In this document: positions 20,469 to 28,170 of the stretch, piece after piece
Numbering within the stretch: the stretch's first letter is position 1
Layout of the letters: each line of letters opens with the position of its first letter
NCBI RefSeq assembly: GCF_014298075.1
Contig: NZ_CP060418.1
Location: 434,001-498,000 of the forward strand
DNA length: 64,000 nucleotides
Source of the DNA: Enterobacter sp. JUb54
GTDB taxonomy: Bacteria > Pseudomonadota > Gammaproteobacteria > Enterobacterales > Enterobacteriaceae
Direction of reading: 5' to 3'
Notes under the pieces: model-generated
Seen by the model: the letters and a program-made list of their open reading frames with translations, nothing else
The model's database searches: none
What the model was told of the DNA's origin: nothing
Made by a program: the position numbers and the translations under genes

Positions 20469-20654
20469 CGGGCGATAAAGGTCATCCGCCGACAGCGGAA
20501 TGCGTCGTTTGCACACAATATACAGCGTAAATCGACAATCCTGACCGGCTATTCAGCCGGACCGGTGACAATATCTGTTTGATAATCAAGAAAACCCGTT
20601 GCTTTACCCGCGTGTCGGGAAGCGCAACGTTCATTTGTCACCTGAGGGTTCTCT

Positions 20655-21416
20655 ATGCATTTCAACCAGGCTATTGCCCGTCTGCCCGCCGCCACCTGCG
20701 CCGCCGGCCAAACCACCGCCCGCCTCGGAGCGCCAGATATTGCCGGCACGACCCGCCAGTTCCTTGCCTATGTCGAAACCTTGCTGCAGCTCGGGCTGAA
20801 AGTCACCGTTCTGCCTGCCGCCGCGGATTACCCGGATGCCCACTTTGTGGAAGATACCGCGGTAGTGATGCCGGAGCTGGCGGTGATCACCCATCCTGGC
20901 GCGCCGAGCCGTCAGGGTGAAGTGGCGACCATCGCCCCGGTGCTGGCCGGTTTTCGCCCGCTGGTGCAGATGAGCGAACAGGGTCATATGGACGGCGGCG
21001 ATGTGCTGCTGGTCGGCAAGCAGTTTTTTGTTGGCCTGACCGCACGTACCGACGAACAAGGGATCCGCGAGTTTGCCTCCGCCGTCGAACCGCACGGCTA
21101 CCAGGTCACCGCGATTGAAGTGAGCGCCGGGCTGCACCTGAAATCGATTGTGAACTACGTCGGGCGCAATACGTTGCTGCTGACGGAAGGCTACCTGCAT
21201 CACCCGGCCTTTAGCGGCTTCAATACCATTGTGATCCCGCAGGAAGAGGCGTATGCCGGCAATACCTTGTGGATCAACGACACCTTGATTACGCCTCAGG
21301 GCTACCCCTATACCCTCGGCGAAATCAGCAAGCTGGGAATGCCGGTGGTGCAGCTCGACACCAGCGAATTTAAGAAAATGGACGGCGGCCTGACCTGCCT
21401 TTCACTGCGCTTTTAG
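20655..21416 (+). CDS. Dimethylarginine dimethylaminohydrolase (dimethylargininase) family protein
   Basis: Guanidino-group hydrolase of the DDAH/arginine deiminase superfamily, 253 aa. Known members convert N(G),N(G)-dimethyl-arginine to citrulline and dimethylamine. Active-site landmarks: 'FVEDTAVVMP' (substrate-binding acidic residues), 'GHMDGGDVL', catalytic His in 'GLHLKSIV', and the C-terminal catalytic Cys in 'MDGGLTCLSLRF'. First gene of a run with an amino-acid binding protein and two permeases, which suggests uptake and hydrolysis of a methylated or otherwise modified guanidino amino acid. The exact substrate is inference. Confidence 0.88.
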   Translation: MHFNQAIARLPAATCAAGQTTARLGAPDIAGTTRQFLAYVETLLQLGLKVTVLPAAADYPDAHFVEDTAVVMPELAVITHPGAPSRQGEVATIAPVLAGFRPLVQMSEQGHMDGGDVLLVGKQFFVGLTARTDEQGIREFASAVEPHGYQVTAIEVSAGLHLKSIVNYVGRNTLLLTEGYLHHPAFSGFNTIVIPQEEAYAGNTLWINDTLITPQGYPYTLGEISKLGMPVVQLDTSEFKKMDGGLTCLSLRF

Positions 21417-21445
21417 CCACACCGTTGACATCAGGGGTAACCGAT

Positions 21446-22219
21446 ATGAAAACACGCATTGCCGCTTTACTGGCCTGTATGGCGCTGAGCGCACCGCTGG
21501 CCGCACAGCAGTTTGACACCATCAGCTTTGGGGTGGACGGTGGCTATCCACCGTTTGATGTCCTTGCTCCCAGCGGCGAGATCACCGGCTTTGACATTGA
21601 TATTGCCAACGCCCTTTGTACGCAGCTAAAAGCGAAATGCGTCTTCGTGAAGCAGCCGTTCGAGAGCATGATTGCCGCGCTCAACGCCCATAAATTCGAT
21701 GCCATTATCGCCTCGCTGAACATTACCGATGAGCGCAAGAAAGAGGTGGATTTCACCGACCGCTACTACCGTAGCGCCGCGCAGCTGGTGGCGCGCAAAG
21801 GCAGCCCGCTGCAGCCAGATGCCGCCAGCCTCAAGGGCAAGACCGTCGGGGTACAGACCGGTTCAACCCATGAAGCCTACGCCAGAACCCACTGGGCCAA
21901 CCATGGCGTGAAAATCGTCGGTTACGCCAACCAGGATAACGTTTATCTCGATCTGCTCTCCGGGCGTATCGATGCTTCCCTGCAGGACAATATTCAGGCG
22001 GCCACCAGCTTTATCGATACCCCGCGCGGGCAGAAGTTTGCCTTCGCCGGCCCGGTTATCAGCGATGGCAGTATCTCGTCCGACGTCGGCATTGCGGTGA
22101 ATAAAGACAATCCGGCGCTGCGCGATGCCCTGAACGGTGCGATTAAGCAAATCCGCGCCGACGGCACCTACGAGGCCATTCAGAAAAAGTACTTCAGCTT
22201 TGATATCTACGGCAAATAA
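21446..22219 (+). CDS. Amino-acid ABC transporter substrate-binding protein
   Basis: Periplasmic receptor of SBP family 3 (HisJ/ArtJ/FliY type), 257 aa. Signal peptide 'MKTRIAALLACMALSAPLAA' then mature protein. Seen: 'GGYPPFDV', 'GFDIDIANALC', 'FDAIIASLNITDERKKEVDFT', and 'GKTVGVQTGSTHE', all typical of cationic/polar amino acid receptors. ATG at 21446 with AGGGG upstream is chosen; an upstream in-frame TTG is not needed. Sits between the dimethylargininase gene and two permease genes, so a basic amino acid such as a modified arginine is the likely ligand. Confidence 0.92.
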   Translation: MKTRIAALLACMALSAPLAAQQFDTISFGVDGGYPPFDVLAPSGEITGFDIDIANALCTQLKAKCVFVKQPFESMIAALNAHKFDAIIASLNITDERKKEVDFTDRYYRSAAQLVARKGSPLQPDAASLKGKTVGVQTGSTHEAYARTHWANHGVKIVGYANQDNVYLDLLSGRIDASLQDNIQAATSFIDTPRGQKFAFAGPVISDGSISSDVGIAVNKDNPALRDALNGAIKQIRADGTYEAIQKKYFSFDIYGK

Positions 22220-22230
22220 GCCGTGAAGGG

Positions 22231-22260
22231 GAGGGCGCGGTCGGCGATCGGCGCCCCTTT
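22231..22260 (+). terminator. Attenuator-like hairpin after the binding-protein gene
   Basis: GGGCGC (22233-22238) pairs with GCGCCC (22251-22256), extended by AAGGGG upstream against CCCCTT downstream with bulges, followed by TTT. Partial termination here would give more receptor than permease, as often seen in ABC operons. Confidence 0.45.
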
Positions 22261-22283
22261 ACGACACGGGTGGAAGACAGAAT

Positions 22284-22976
22284 ATGGTTGCAGACTATTT
22301 ACCGTTACTGCTGCGCGGCGCGGGGCTTTCGCTGTGCGTGATGCTGGTTTCGTTGCTGGTGGCGCTGTTGTTAGGGCTGCTGAATGCGCTGATTAAGCTG
22401 TTCGGGCCGCGCTGGCTACGCTGGTTTTCGACCGGCTATACCACGCTGGTGCGCGGCATTCCGGAGCTGGTCATTATGCTGCTGCTGTTTTTCGGCGGCG
22501 AGATGCTGGTGAATACGCTGCTGGGGCTGGTCGGGTTCGGGCCGGTTCGCTTCAATACCTTTATTTCCGGGGTGCTGGCGATTGGCTTTGTGTTTGGTGC
22601 CTACTACACCGAAACCTTTCGCGGGGCCTTTCTGACCGTCGACCGGGGGCAGACCGAAGCGGCACAAGCGTACGGCATGCGTCCGTGGACGGTCTTTCGG
22701 CGCGTGATGCTGCCGCAGATGCTGAGTTTTGCCATTCCGGGTATCAATAACAACTGGCTGGGGCTGATGAAAGCGTCGGCGCTGGTGTCGATCCTCGGTT
22801 TAGAAGATATGGTGTGGCTGGCGGAACAGGCCGGGCGCGCCACGCAGAAGCCGTTTTTGTTCTACTTCCTCGTGTCGCTGATTTATATGGTGATCACCGC
22901 CTTGTCCAGCTGGCTGTTTAATCGTCTGGCGAAGCGCTACGCGCTGCGCTCTTCGACGGCGGGGGCGGCACTATGA
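22284..22976 (+). CDS. Amino-acid ABC transporter permease, HisQ type
   Basis: Inner-membrane permease, 230 aa, about five helices. 'GYTTLVRGIPELVIMLLLFF' and the EAA-type loop around 'EAAQAYGMRPWTVFRRVMLP' are the HisQ/ArtQ family signatures. Stop codon overlaps the next permease start by 4 nt (ATGA). Pairs with the HisM-type subunit; no ATPase gene is found in this cluster. Confidence 0.93.
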   Translation: MVADYLPLLLRGAGLSLCVMLVSLLVALLLGLLNALIKLFGPRWLRWFSTGYTTLVRGIPELVIMLLLFFGGEMLVNTLLGLVGFGPVRFNTFISGVLAIGFVFGAYYTETFRGAFLTVDRGQTEAAQAYGMRPWTVFRRVMLPQMLSFAIPGINNNWLGLMKASALVSILGLEDMVWLAEQAGRATQKPFLFYFLVSLIYMVITALSSWLFNRLAKRYALRSSTAGAAL

Positions 22977-23698
22977 ACCTGCAGACTTTTATCGATGCGC
23001 TACCGGGCTACCTGTGGAGCGACGGCAACGGCTCGGCGAGCGGGCTGGCGGTGACGGCGGAACTGTTTTTACTGTCTATCGTTCCCGGCATGGTGCTGGC
23101 GGTAGTGATGGCGGTCATCCAGGTGTACGGCCCGCGACTGCTGGCCTGGCCGATTCGCGGCTGCACCTGGTTCTTTCGCAGCACGCCGCTCTACCTGCAA
23201 CTGATGCTGATCTATTACGGGCTGTCGCAGTTCGATATCGTCCAGCTGGGCTGGCAAAACGATCGGCCGTTCTGGCTGCTGTTCCGCGATGCGACCTTCT
23301 GCGCCACCTTAGCGTTGGTGCTGAATACGGCCGCTTACGTGGCCGAGTTGCTGGCAGGGATGATGATGACCTTCCCGCGTCAGGAGTGGGTGGCCGGTGA
23401 AGCCTACGGCATGAGCAAAGGACAAATTATTCGTCGTCTGGTGCTGCCGGCGACGCTGCGGCGGGGTATTCCGGCGCTGAATAACGAGATGGTGTTTTTA
23501 CTGCATGCCACGTCGCTGGCCAGCACCGTCACGCTGCTCGATATTACCGGCGTCGCGCGGGCGTTTTATGCCATCACCTATTCGCCGTTTATTCCGTTCC
23601 TGATGGCCGCCGCGCTCTATTTGCTGTGCACTTTTTTACTGATATTCGCTTTTTCACGCGCCGAACGACGCTGGCTGGCGTTTGCCCGCCGCTCGTGA
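22973..23698 (+). CDS. Amino-acid ABC transporter permease, HisM type
   Basis: Second permease, 241 aa. 'RGCTWFFRSTPLYLQLMLIYY' region and the EAA loop 'GEAYGMSKGQIIRRLVLP' place it with HisM/ArtM. Coupled to the preceding gene by ATGA. Its stop is immediately adjacent to the convergent Lrp-type gene. Because neither strand nearby encodes the matching ATPase, this importer must borrow one (for example a HisP/ArtP-like protein encoded elsewhere) or be incomplete. Confidence 0.93.
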   Translation: MNLQTFIDALPGYLWSDGNGSASGLAVTAELFLLSIVPGMVLAVVMAVIQVYGPRLLAWPIRGCTWFFRSTPLYLQLMLIYYGLSQFDIVQLGWQNDRPFWLLFRDATFCATLALVLNTAAYVAELLAGMMMTFPRQEWVAGEAYGMSKGQIIRRLVLPATLRRGIPALNNEMVFLLHATSLASTVTLLDITGVARAFYAITYSPFIPFLMAAALYLLCTFLLIFAFSRAERRWLAFARRS

Positions 23699-24169
23699 TC
23701 AGGAGCGTTTAATCGCCTGAAGTTCGGTCAGGGTCACGATTTTATCGACGCGGAATTTTTTGCTGGTCAGCCAGGTGTCCGCCAGCTGGCAGTAGTGGGC
23801 CATGCTGCGACAGCCGATGCGCACCAGAAAGTCAAAGCTGCCGCTGACCAGCCAGCAGTCGAGCACTTCCGGGGTCTGGCGCATCTCCTGTTCAAATACC
23901 GGCTGCGAGCGGCCATGGTCGGCCAGCGCAATCTGCGCCTGCACCACGAAGGCATGCTCCGGCTCGGGGAGATCGATAATCGCGCTGTAGCCTCTGATAA
24001 TTCCATCGCGCTCAAGGCCACGTACGCGTTCCAGGCAAGGACGGGCGGTGAGGTTTACCTGCTCCGAGAGCTTTTGATAAGAAATGCGGCCATCCCGGCG
24101 CAGGATTTCAAGGATCTTATGATCGATACGGTCAAGCCGGGCTTTCTTTTCCACAAAGAGGACGTCCAA
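23699..24169 (-). CDS. Lrp/AsnC family transcriptional regulator
   Basis: About 156 aa: N-terminal winged HTH ('LDRIDHKILEILRRDGRIS', then 'KLSEQVNLTARPCLERV') and C-terminal RAM/ligand domain ('YSAIIDLPEPEHAFVVQAQI', 'WLVSGSFDFLVRI'). Such regulators sense amino acids. Start uncertain: TTG at 24169 or GTG at 24154; neither has a strong ribosome site. It is divergent from, and practically abutting, the AstE-like gene, and convergent with the permease operon, so it probably regulates one or both by binding the shared start region. Confidence 0.88.
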   Translation of the reverse strand: MDVLFVEKKARLDRIDHKILEILRRDGRISYQKLSEQVNLTARPCLERVRGLERDGIIRGYSAIIDLPEPEHAFVVQAQIALADHGRSQPVFEQEMRQTPEVLDCWLVSGSFDFLVRIGCRSMAHYCQLADTWLTSKKFRVDKIVTLTELQAIKRS

Positions 24170-25284
24170 TGAAAATTAAACACTATACCTTACCCGAACA
24201 TGCCCTGGGTGGGCAGCGGCAATTAACGCATTTTCATTTTGGCGAACCCGGCGTCGGGGAGAAAGTCTATCTCCAGGCAGGGCTGCATGCCGATGAAATC
24301 CCGGGCATGTTGGTGCTGCACTATCTTAAAAGATTACTGTGCCAGGCGGAACGGCGCGCCGAGCTGCGCGGTGAAATTATCCTCGTTCCGGTGGCAAACC
24401 CGCCGGGACTGGCCCAGGTGATGCTCAACAGCGGCATCGGGCGCTTTGACCTCGGCAGCGGCCGCAACTTTAATCGTGATTTTCCCGACCTGGCCCGCCT
24501 GGCGCAACCCCTGTTGCAGGACGCAGCGCCGCTGACGCACGATAATTACCGGCAACGGGTACGCCAGGCGATGCGCGATGGGCTGGCCGCGGAGCCGGTA
24601 CGTAGCGAAGTGCAGGCGCTGCGCCATCATCTGCTGAGCCTGGCCTGCGATGCGGATGTCGTGCTGGATCTGCACTGCGACGACCAGGCCATTTTACATA
24701 TGTACGCCGATCCGGCCTGGCAGCCAGAGGCCGGGGTACTGGCCGCTTTTCTTGGGATCGGCACGGTGCTGCTGTCGCAGGAGAGCGGCGGTAACTCATT
24801 CGATGAAGCCTGCGGGCTGCCCTGGCAGCGTCTGGCGGCCCCGTTTCCCCAACTGCCACGGCAGCCCGGCTGCATGGCGGTGACCGTCGAGCTGCGAGGC
24901 CAGCAGGAGGTCAATCATGAGGTGGCGCGTCAGGATGCCGAGCGGCTCTATCGCTACCTGCAATTTCGCGGCGTGCTGGCCGGCGATCGTCCGGAGGTCC
25001 CGCAGCAGCAGACGGTGATGCTGCCGTTTAGCGCCGGAGAGATTGTCACCGCCCCGGCGAGTGGGATTCTGGTCCAGCTGAAACAGCCCGGCGAGTGGGT
25101 CAGCGCCGATGATGTGGTAGCCGAAATTGTCGACCCGCTGACCGATATGATCAAATCCGTTCGCCCGCAGGCCGGCGGGCTGATCTACGCCAGCCGTCGG
25201 GCGCCGTTTGTGACCTTCGGTGCCGAAGTGATGAAAATCGCCGGCGAACAGCCCTTCAGCGGCGGTGGCGGACTGGCGATGTAA
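24169..25284 (+). CDS. Succinylglutamate desuccinylase/aspartoacylase (AstE/ASPA) family protein
   Basis: Zinc-dependent deacylase/carboxypeptidase of the M14-like AstE family, 371 aa. Zn ligands His40 and Glu43 in 'GLHADEIPG' and a later His in 'VVLDLHCDD'; substrate-binding Arg in 'GSGRNFNRDFPD'. C-terminal beta domain has a lipoyl-like turn ('GEWVSADDVVAEIVDP'). Could remove an N-acyl group from an amino acid. Shares its start region with the divergent Lrp-type gene, suggesting direct control. Its link to the dimethylargininase operon (release or processing of an amino acid) is inferred from position only. Confidence 0.85.
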   Translation: MKIKHYTLPEHALGGQRQLTHFHFGEPGVGEKVYLQAGLHADEIPGMLVLHYLKRLLCQAERRAELRGEIILVPVANPPGLAQVMLNSGIGRFDLGSGRNFNRDFPDLARLAQPLLQDAAPLTHDNYRQRVRQAMRDGLAAEPVRSEVQALRHHLLSLACDADVVLDLHCDDQAILHMYADPAWQPEAGVLAAFLGIGTVLLSQESGGNSFDEACGLPWQRLAAPFPQLPRQPGCMAVTVELRGQQEVNHEVARQDAERLYRYLQFRGVLAGDRPEVPQQQTVMLPFSAGEIVTAPASGILVQLKQPGEWVSADDVVAEIVDPLTDMIKSVRPQAGGLIYASRRAPFVTFGAEVMKIAGEQPFSGGGGLAM

Positions 25285-25325
25285 CACGCCAGAGAGTGAA
25301 CTCACGGTTTTCCCGCTGTCGGTGG

Positions 25326-26231
25326 CTATCGGCGGACTGGGAGCACGTCGTCGAGAAAATCGTTCACCGTCTGCATGCATAACGCGCGCTCTTCCACGTG
25401 CGGCATATGGCTGGACTCTTCGAATATTGTCCAGCGCACGTCGGGAATGTGGTCCATAAAGGGCTGCACCACCTCCGGCGTAGCCTCGTCGTAACGCCCG
25501 GAAATCAGCAGGACCGGAACCTGGATGTGCGCCAGACGGTCGATAATGGTCCACGCTTTCATGCTGCCGATGACGTGAAATTCGGTGGGGCCGTTCATCG
25601 CGTGATACACCGTCGGGTCGGCATCCATCGCGTCAAAGGTGCGCCGCACTTCCGCCGGCCAGGGATCCAGGCGGCAGACGTGGCGTTGATAAAACACCTG
25701 GCTTGCCGCTTTATACGCCGGGCTGTCCAGCGTGCCCGCCGCTTCATGTTCCTGTAGCGTCTGCTGGACCCCGGCGGGCAGCTGCGCCCGCAGGGCCGCC
25801 GCCCCCTGTAGCCACAGCGCCATTGAGGCCGGAGAATTGGCGATTACCAGCGCCTTTAGCCCCGACGGCTGCGTCACGGCGTGTTCCGCCCCCAGCATTC
25901 CGCCCCACGACTGACCAAGCAGGGCGTAATTATCGGCAATCTCCAGATGCTGCAGCAGGTTAGCCAGTTCATCGAGAAACAGCGCCGGCTGCCAGAAGTC
26001 GGCGGGCTGCTGCGGAAGATGGGTCGAGCGCCCGTTGCCTAACTGATCGTAGTGGATCACCGCCCGCCCGCTGAGGGCGATATCGCGAAACGCGTCGACA
26101 TAATCATGCGTACACCCAGGTCCGCCGTGGGCAACCACCAGCGGCGTCAGGCCGCTATGGAGATCGCCGCAAACACGAAACCAGGTTTGATACTGCCGAA
26201 ACGGCGCGTAGCCTTCGCTAATGGTGTACAT
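25326..26231 (-). CDS. Proline iminopeptidase-like alpha/beta hydrolase (first copy)
   Basis: S33-family serine hydrolase, 301 aa, cytoplasmic (no signal peptide). Oxyanion motif 'HGGPG' (35-39), nucleophile Ser108 in 'GQSWGG', Asp in 'GRYDEATP' and His in 'SSHMPHVE' complete the triad. Known relatives cleave N-terminal proline or small amides. AGGGAAAG precedes ATG at 26231. A lux-box-like palindrome lies 63 bp upstream and immediately after the luxR stop, so this gene probably has its own regulated promoter. Arrangement pip-luxR matches XccR/OryR/PipR loci. Confidence 0.9.
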   Translation of the reverse strand: MYTISEGYAPFRQYQTWFRVCGDLHSGLTPLVVAHGGPGCTHDYVDAFRDIALSGRAVIHYDQLGNGRSTHLPQQPADFWQPALFLDELANLLQHLEIADNYALLGQSWGGMLGAEHAVTQPSGLKALVIANSPASMALWLQGAAALRAQLPAGVQQTLQEHEAAGTLDSPAYKAASQVFYQRHVCRLDPWPAEVRRTFDAMDADPTVYHAMNGPTEFHVIGSMKAWTIIDRLAHIQVPVLLISGRYDEATPEVVQPFMDHIPDVRWTIFEESSHMPHVEERALCMQTVNDFLDDVLPVRR

Positions 26232-26294
26232 GAATGTTCTTTCCCTGCTCAGTGGACCGGCTTTCAGGGTAAAGGCTGGTCACCGCGGCTGAAC

Positions 26295-26312
26295 ACTAGC
26301 AAAAATGCTAGT
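26295..26312. promoter_or_regulatory. lux-box-like palindrome upstream of the first peptidase gene
   Basis: Perfect inverted repeat ACTAGCA-AAAA-TGCTAGT, 7-bp arms with a 4-nt spacer, 18 bp in all, the geometry of a lux box. It sits 2 bp beyond the luxR stop and 63 bp before the leftward peptidase start. Its complement matches 15 of 18 bases of the element at 27178-27195. Confidence 0.75.
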
Positions 26313-26314
26313 TC

Positions 26315-27067
26315 TTAACTGTCGAGCAGGCGGTAGTGCAGGGCGCGGACCACCGCCTGCACGCGGTTGCTGGCGCCGAGTTTTTTCGCCGCGGTATTCA
26401 GATGTAGCGTCACCGTCGCTACCGAGCGATGCAGCTTGCGGGCAATCTCTTTGGCGGTCAGCCCCTCGGCGGACCACGCCAGGCATTCACGCTCGCGGTT
26501 GCTTAACTTCACGTGACGACAGGTCAGCATGGTGCTGTCGAACAGCGGGAAGGCGGACTCCTGAAACTGGTGGGCCAGCAGCATCAGCTGTGCGAGGGTC
26601 GCGTTGATTTCCCGCTCCTGACGCTGGCCGGTGTGGATGCCGGTGAGGGTCACAAACCCGCCGTTAGGCAGATGCAGGGGAACCGTGGCGCCGCAGGGCA
26701 TATTGTGTTCGCGCATATAGTCGGTAACGGCGGCGGCGTCGGTATCCAGCCTGCCGCGCAGCATGCTGTTATCCGGGTGTTGATAGGACCAGACAAACGG
26801 CGCGCAGCTCGCCAGCGCGCAGTGCTGCACCGGATCCAGCTGGTAATAGCCGCGCTCGCACCACAGCTGGCGCATATCTTCCGGCACGTTGTACGTCTTC
26901 AGTAATGACGGCGTAATCAGCTCCCCCTCCAGCGAGCGCGGGACCGGCGTGTAGTCGTAAATGACCGCGTCGAATCCCAGAGTGCGGGTTTGCTGAAAAA
27001 GCCCGCCGAATGCCTCATCCAGGCTGGTCGCCCGGGCGCTGCCGGGGCGTTCAAACTCCAGTCGCAT
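26315..27067 (-). CDS. LuxR solo, plant-responsive (OryR/XccR/PipR) type regulator
   Basis: 250 aa: N-terminal autoinducer-binding domain (about 10-165) and C-terminal LuxR HTH (about 187-245, 'LSNRERECLAWSAEG', 'LTAKEIARKLHRSVATVTLH'). Aligning the ligand pocket with LasR/TraR, the invariant Trp57 and Tyr61 are Met65 ('VPEDM') and Trp69 ('RQLW'), whereas Asp70 (Asp78 in 'LDPV') and Trp85 (Trp93 in 'PFVW') are kept. This Met/Trp pair is the mark of LuxR solos that respond to plant compounds instead of acyl-homoserine lactones. No luxI gene is in the window. Flanked on both sides by peptidase genes; AAGGGGG precedes the start. PipR of Pseudomonas GM79, with the same neighbours, senses an ethanolamine derivative. 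Confidence 0.9.
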   Translation of the reverse strand: MRLEFERPGSARATSLDEAFGGLFQQTRTLGFDAVIYDYTPVPRSLEGELITPSLLKTYNVPEDMRQLWCERGYYQLDPVQHCALASCAPFVWSYQHPDNSMLRGRLDTDAAAVTDYMREHNMPCGATVPLHLPNGGFVTLTGIHTGQRQEREINATLAQLMLLAHQFQESAFPLFDSTMLTCRHVKLSNRERECLAWSAEGLTAKEIARKLHRSVATVTLHLNTAAKKLGASNRVQAVVRALHYRLLDS

Positions 27068-27177
27068 AAAACCCCCTTCAGGTTAAACCGAGATCCGCGA
27101 CGGGCACGATTTGTGCAAAACCGTCCGGTGCTCGCTCATAGGTATGCAATTCCGGTGCCGTCCCGACGCGGCGTAAA

Positions 27178-27195
27178 ACTAGTATTTTTGCTAAC
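27178..27195. promoter_or_regulatory. lux-box-like element upstream of the peptidase-ABC operon
   Basis: ACTAGTATTTTTGCTAAC, an imperfect version of the perfect palindrome at 26295-26312 (15/18 identical to its complement, with the central TATTTTTGCTA region kept). It lies 75 bp before the rightward peptidase start and about 110 bp before luxR on the other strand, so it could act on both promoters. Confidence 0.65.
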
Positions 27196-27270
27196 TGTTC
27201 AGCTTCCGGCGTTGCCGTTAGCGTTAATGCAACGCCAACAGCCGGCACCATCGACGACGAGGAACACACC

Positions 27271-28170
27271 ATGTGGAGCGAAATAGCACCCGACCAGTGC
27301 CATCACATTGCGGTGGATGGATATAACGTCGTGGCGTATCAATTCGGCGACGGCGACGAGACCATTTTGTGCCTCAATGGCGGGCCGGGGCTGCCCTGCG
27401 ACTATCTGCGCGAGGCCCACTCTTTTCTGAAACTGCACGGCTACCGGGTAATCGCCTTTGACCAGTTGGGTACCGGAAAATCCGACCGACCGGATGACGC
27501 CAGCCTGTGGACCATGGCGCGTTACGTGCGGGAAGTGGAAACCGTCCGCCAGACGCTGGGGCTTGGCAAGGTCCATCTGCTTGGTCACTCGTGGGGCGGC
27601 TGGCTGGCGATTGAAGTGGCGTTGCACCATCCTGGCGCAATTCGCTCGCTGATTCTGGAAAACACCGTTGCCGATATGCCGCATCTGGTGCAGGAACTGA
27701 ACCGTCTGCGCGGCGCGCTGGGTTCCGAAACCGTGGCGATGATGCAGCGTTATGAAGCGCTGGGCTGGCTGGATCACCCGGCTTATCAGGCAGCGATTAC
27801 TCTGCTGAACTATCGCCACGTCTGCCGCCTGGACGTGTGGCCCGAGCCGGTTAAGCGATCGCTTGAGGACTGGAATATGGCGCCCTATGTCACCATGCAG
27901 GGGCCGAACGAATTTCTCTATACCGGTAATTTAAAAGCGTGGAACCGTAGCGCAGAACTGGCCTCCATCCACGTGCCGTGCCTGATCACCAGCGGCCAGC
28001 ACGATGAACTGACGCCCGCCTGCGCCCTGAAAATGAAGCAGGGGCTGGCGAATGCCGAGATCGCGATTTTTGCCAACAGCAGCCATATGCCGTTTTACGA
28101 AGAGCCGCAGGCGTACTACCCGGTGCTGCTCGACTTTCTGGCGCGCCAGCGCGACCCGGGAGGCCGCTGA
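27271..28170 (+). CDS. Proline iminopeptidase-like alpha/beta hydrolase (second copy)
   Basis: S33-family hydrolase, 299 aa. Oxyanion motif 'NGGPG' (36-40), 'DQLGTGKSDRP', nucleophile Ser107 in 'GHSWGG', Asp in 'GQHDELTP', His in 'SSHMPFYEE'. Recognisably paralogous to the copy left of luxR but clearly diverged. First gene of a rightward operon with a complete peptide ABC transporter: its TGA shares one base with the next ATG. Cytoplasmic, so it would act on the imported compound, releasing an amino acid or amine. Confidence 0.9.
   Translation: MWSEIAPDQCHHIAVDGYNVVAYQFGDGDETILCLNGGPGLPCDYLREAHSFLKLHGYRVIAFDQLGTGKSDRPDDASLWTMARYVREVETVRQTLGLGKVHLLGHSWGGWLAIEVALHHPGAIRSLILENTVADMPHLVQELNRLRGALGSETVAMMQRYEALGWLDHPAYQAAITLLNYRHVCRLDVWPEPVKRSLEDWNMAPYVTMQGPNEFLYTGNLKAWNRSAELASIHVPCLITSGQHDELTPACALKMKQGLANAEIAIFANSSHMPFYEEPQAYYPVLLDFLARQRDPGGR

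Noticed and set aside
20541-20560. CCGGCT/AGCCGG hairpin as terminator of the phosphodiesterase gene
   Set aside because: Only a 6-bp stem, 70 bp beyond the stop, and no U-tract follows.
27271-28170. Acyl-homoserine lactone acylase or lactonase beside the LuxR gene
   Set aside because: The protein has the S33 iminopeptidase motifs (NGGPG, GHSWGG) rather than lactonase HxHxDH or acylase Ntn features.
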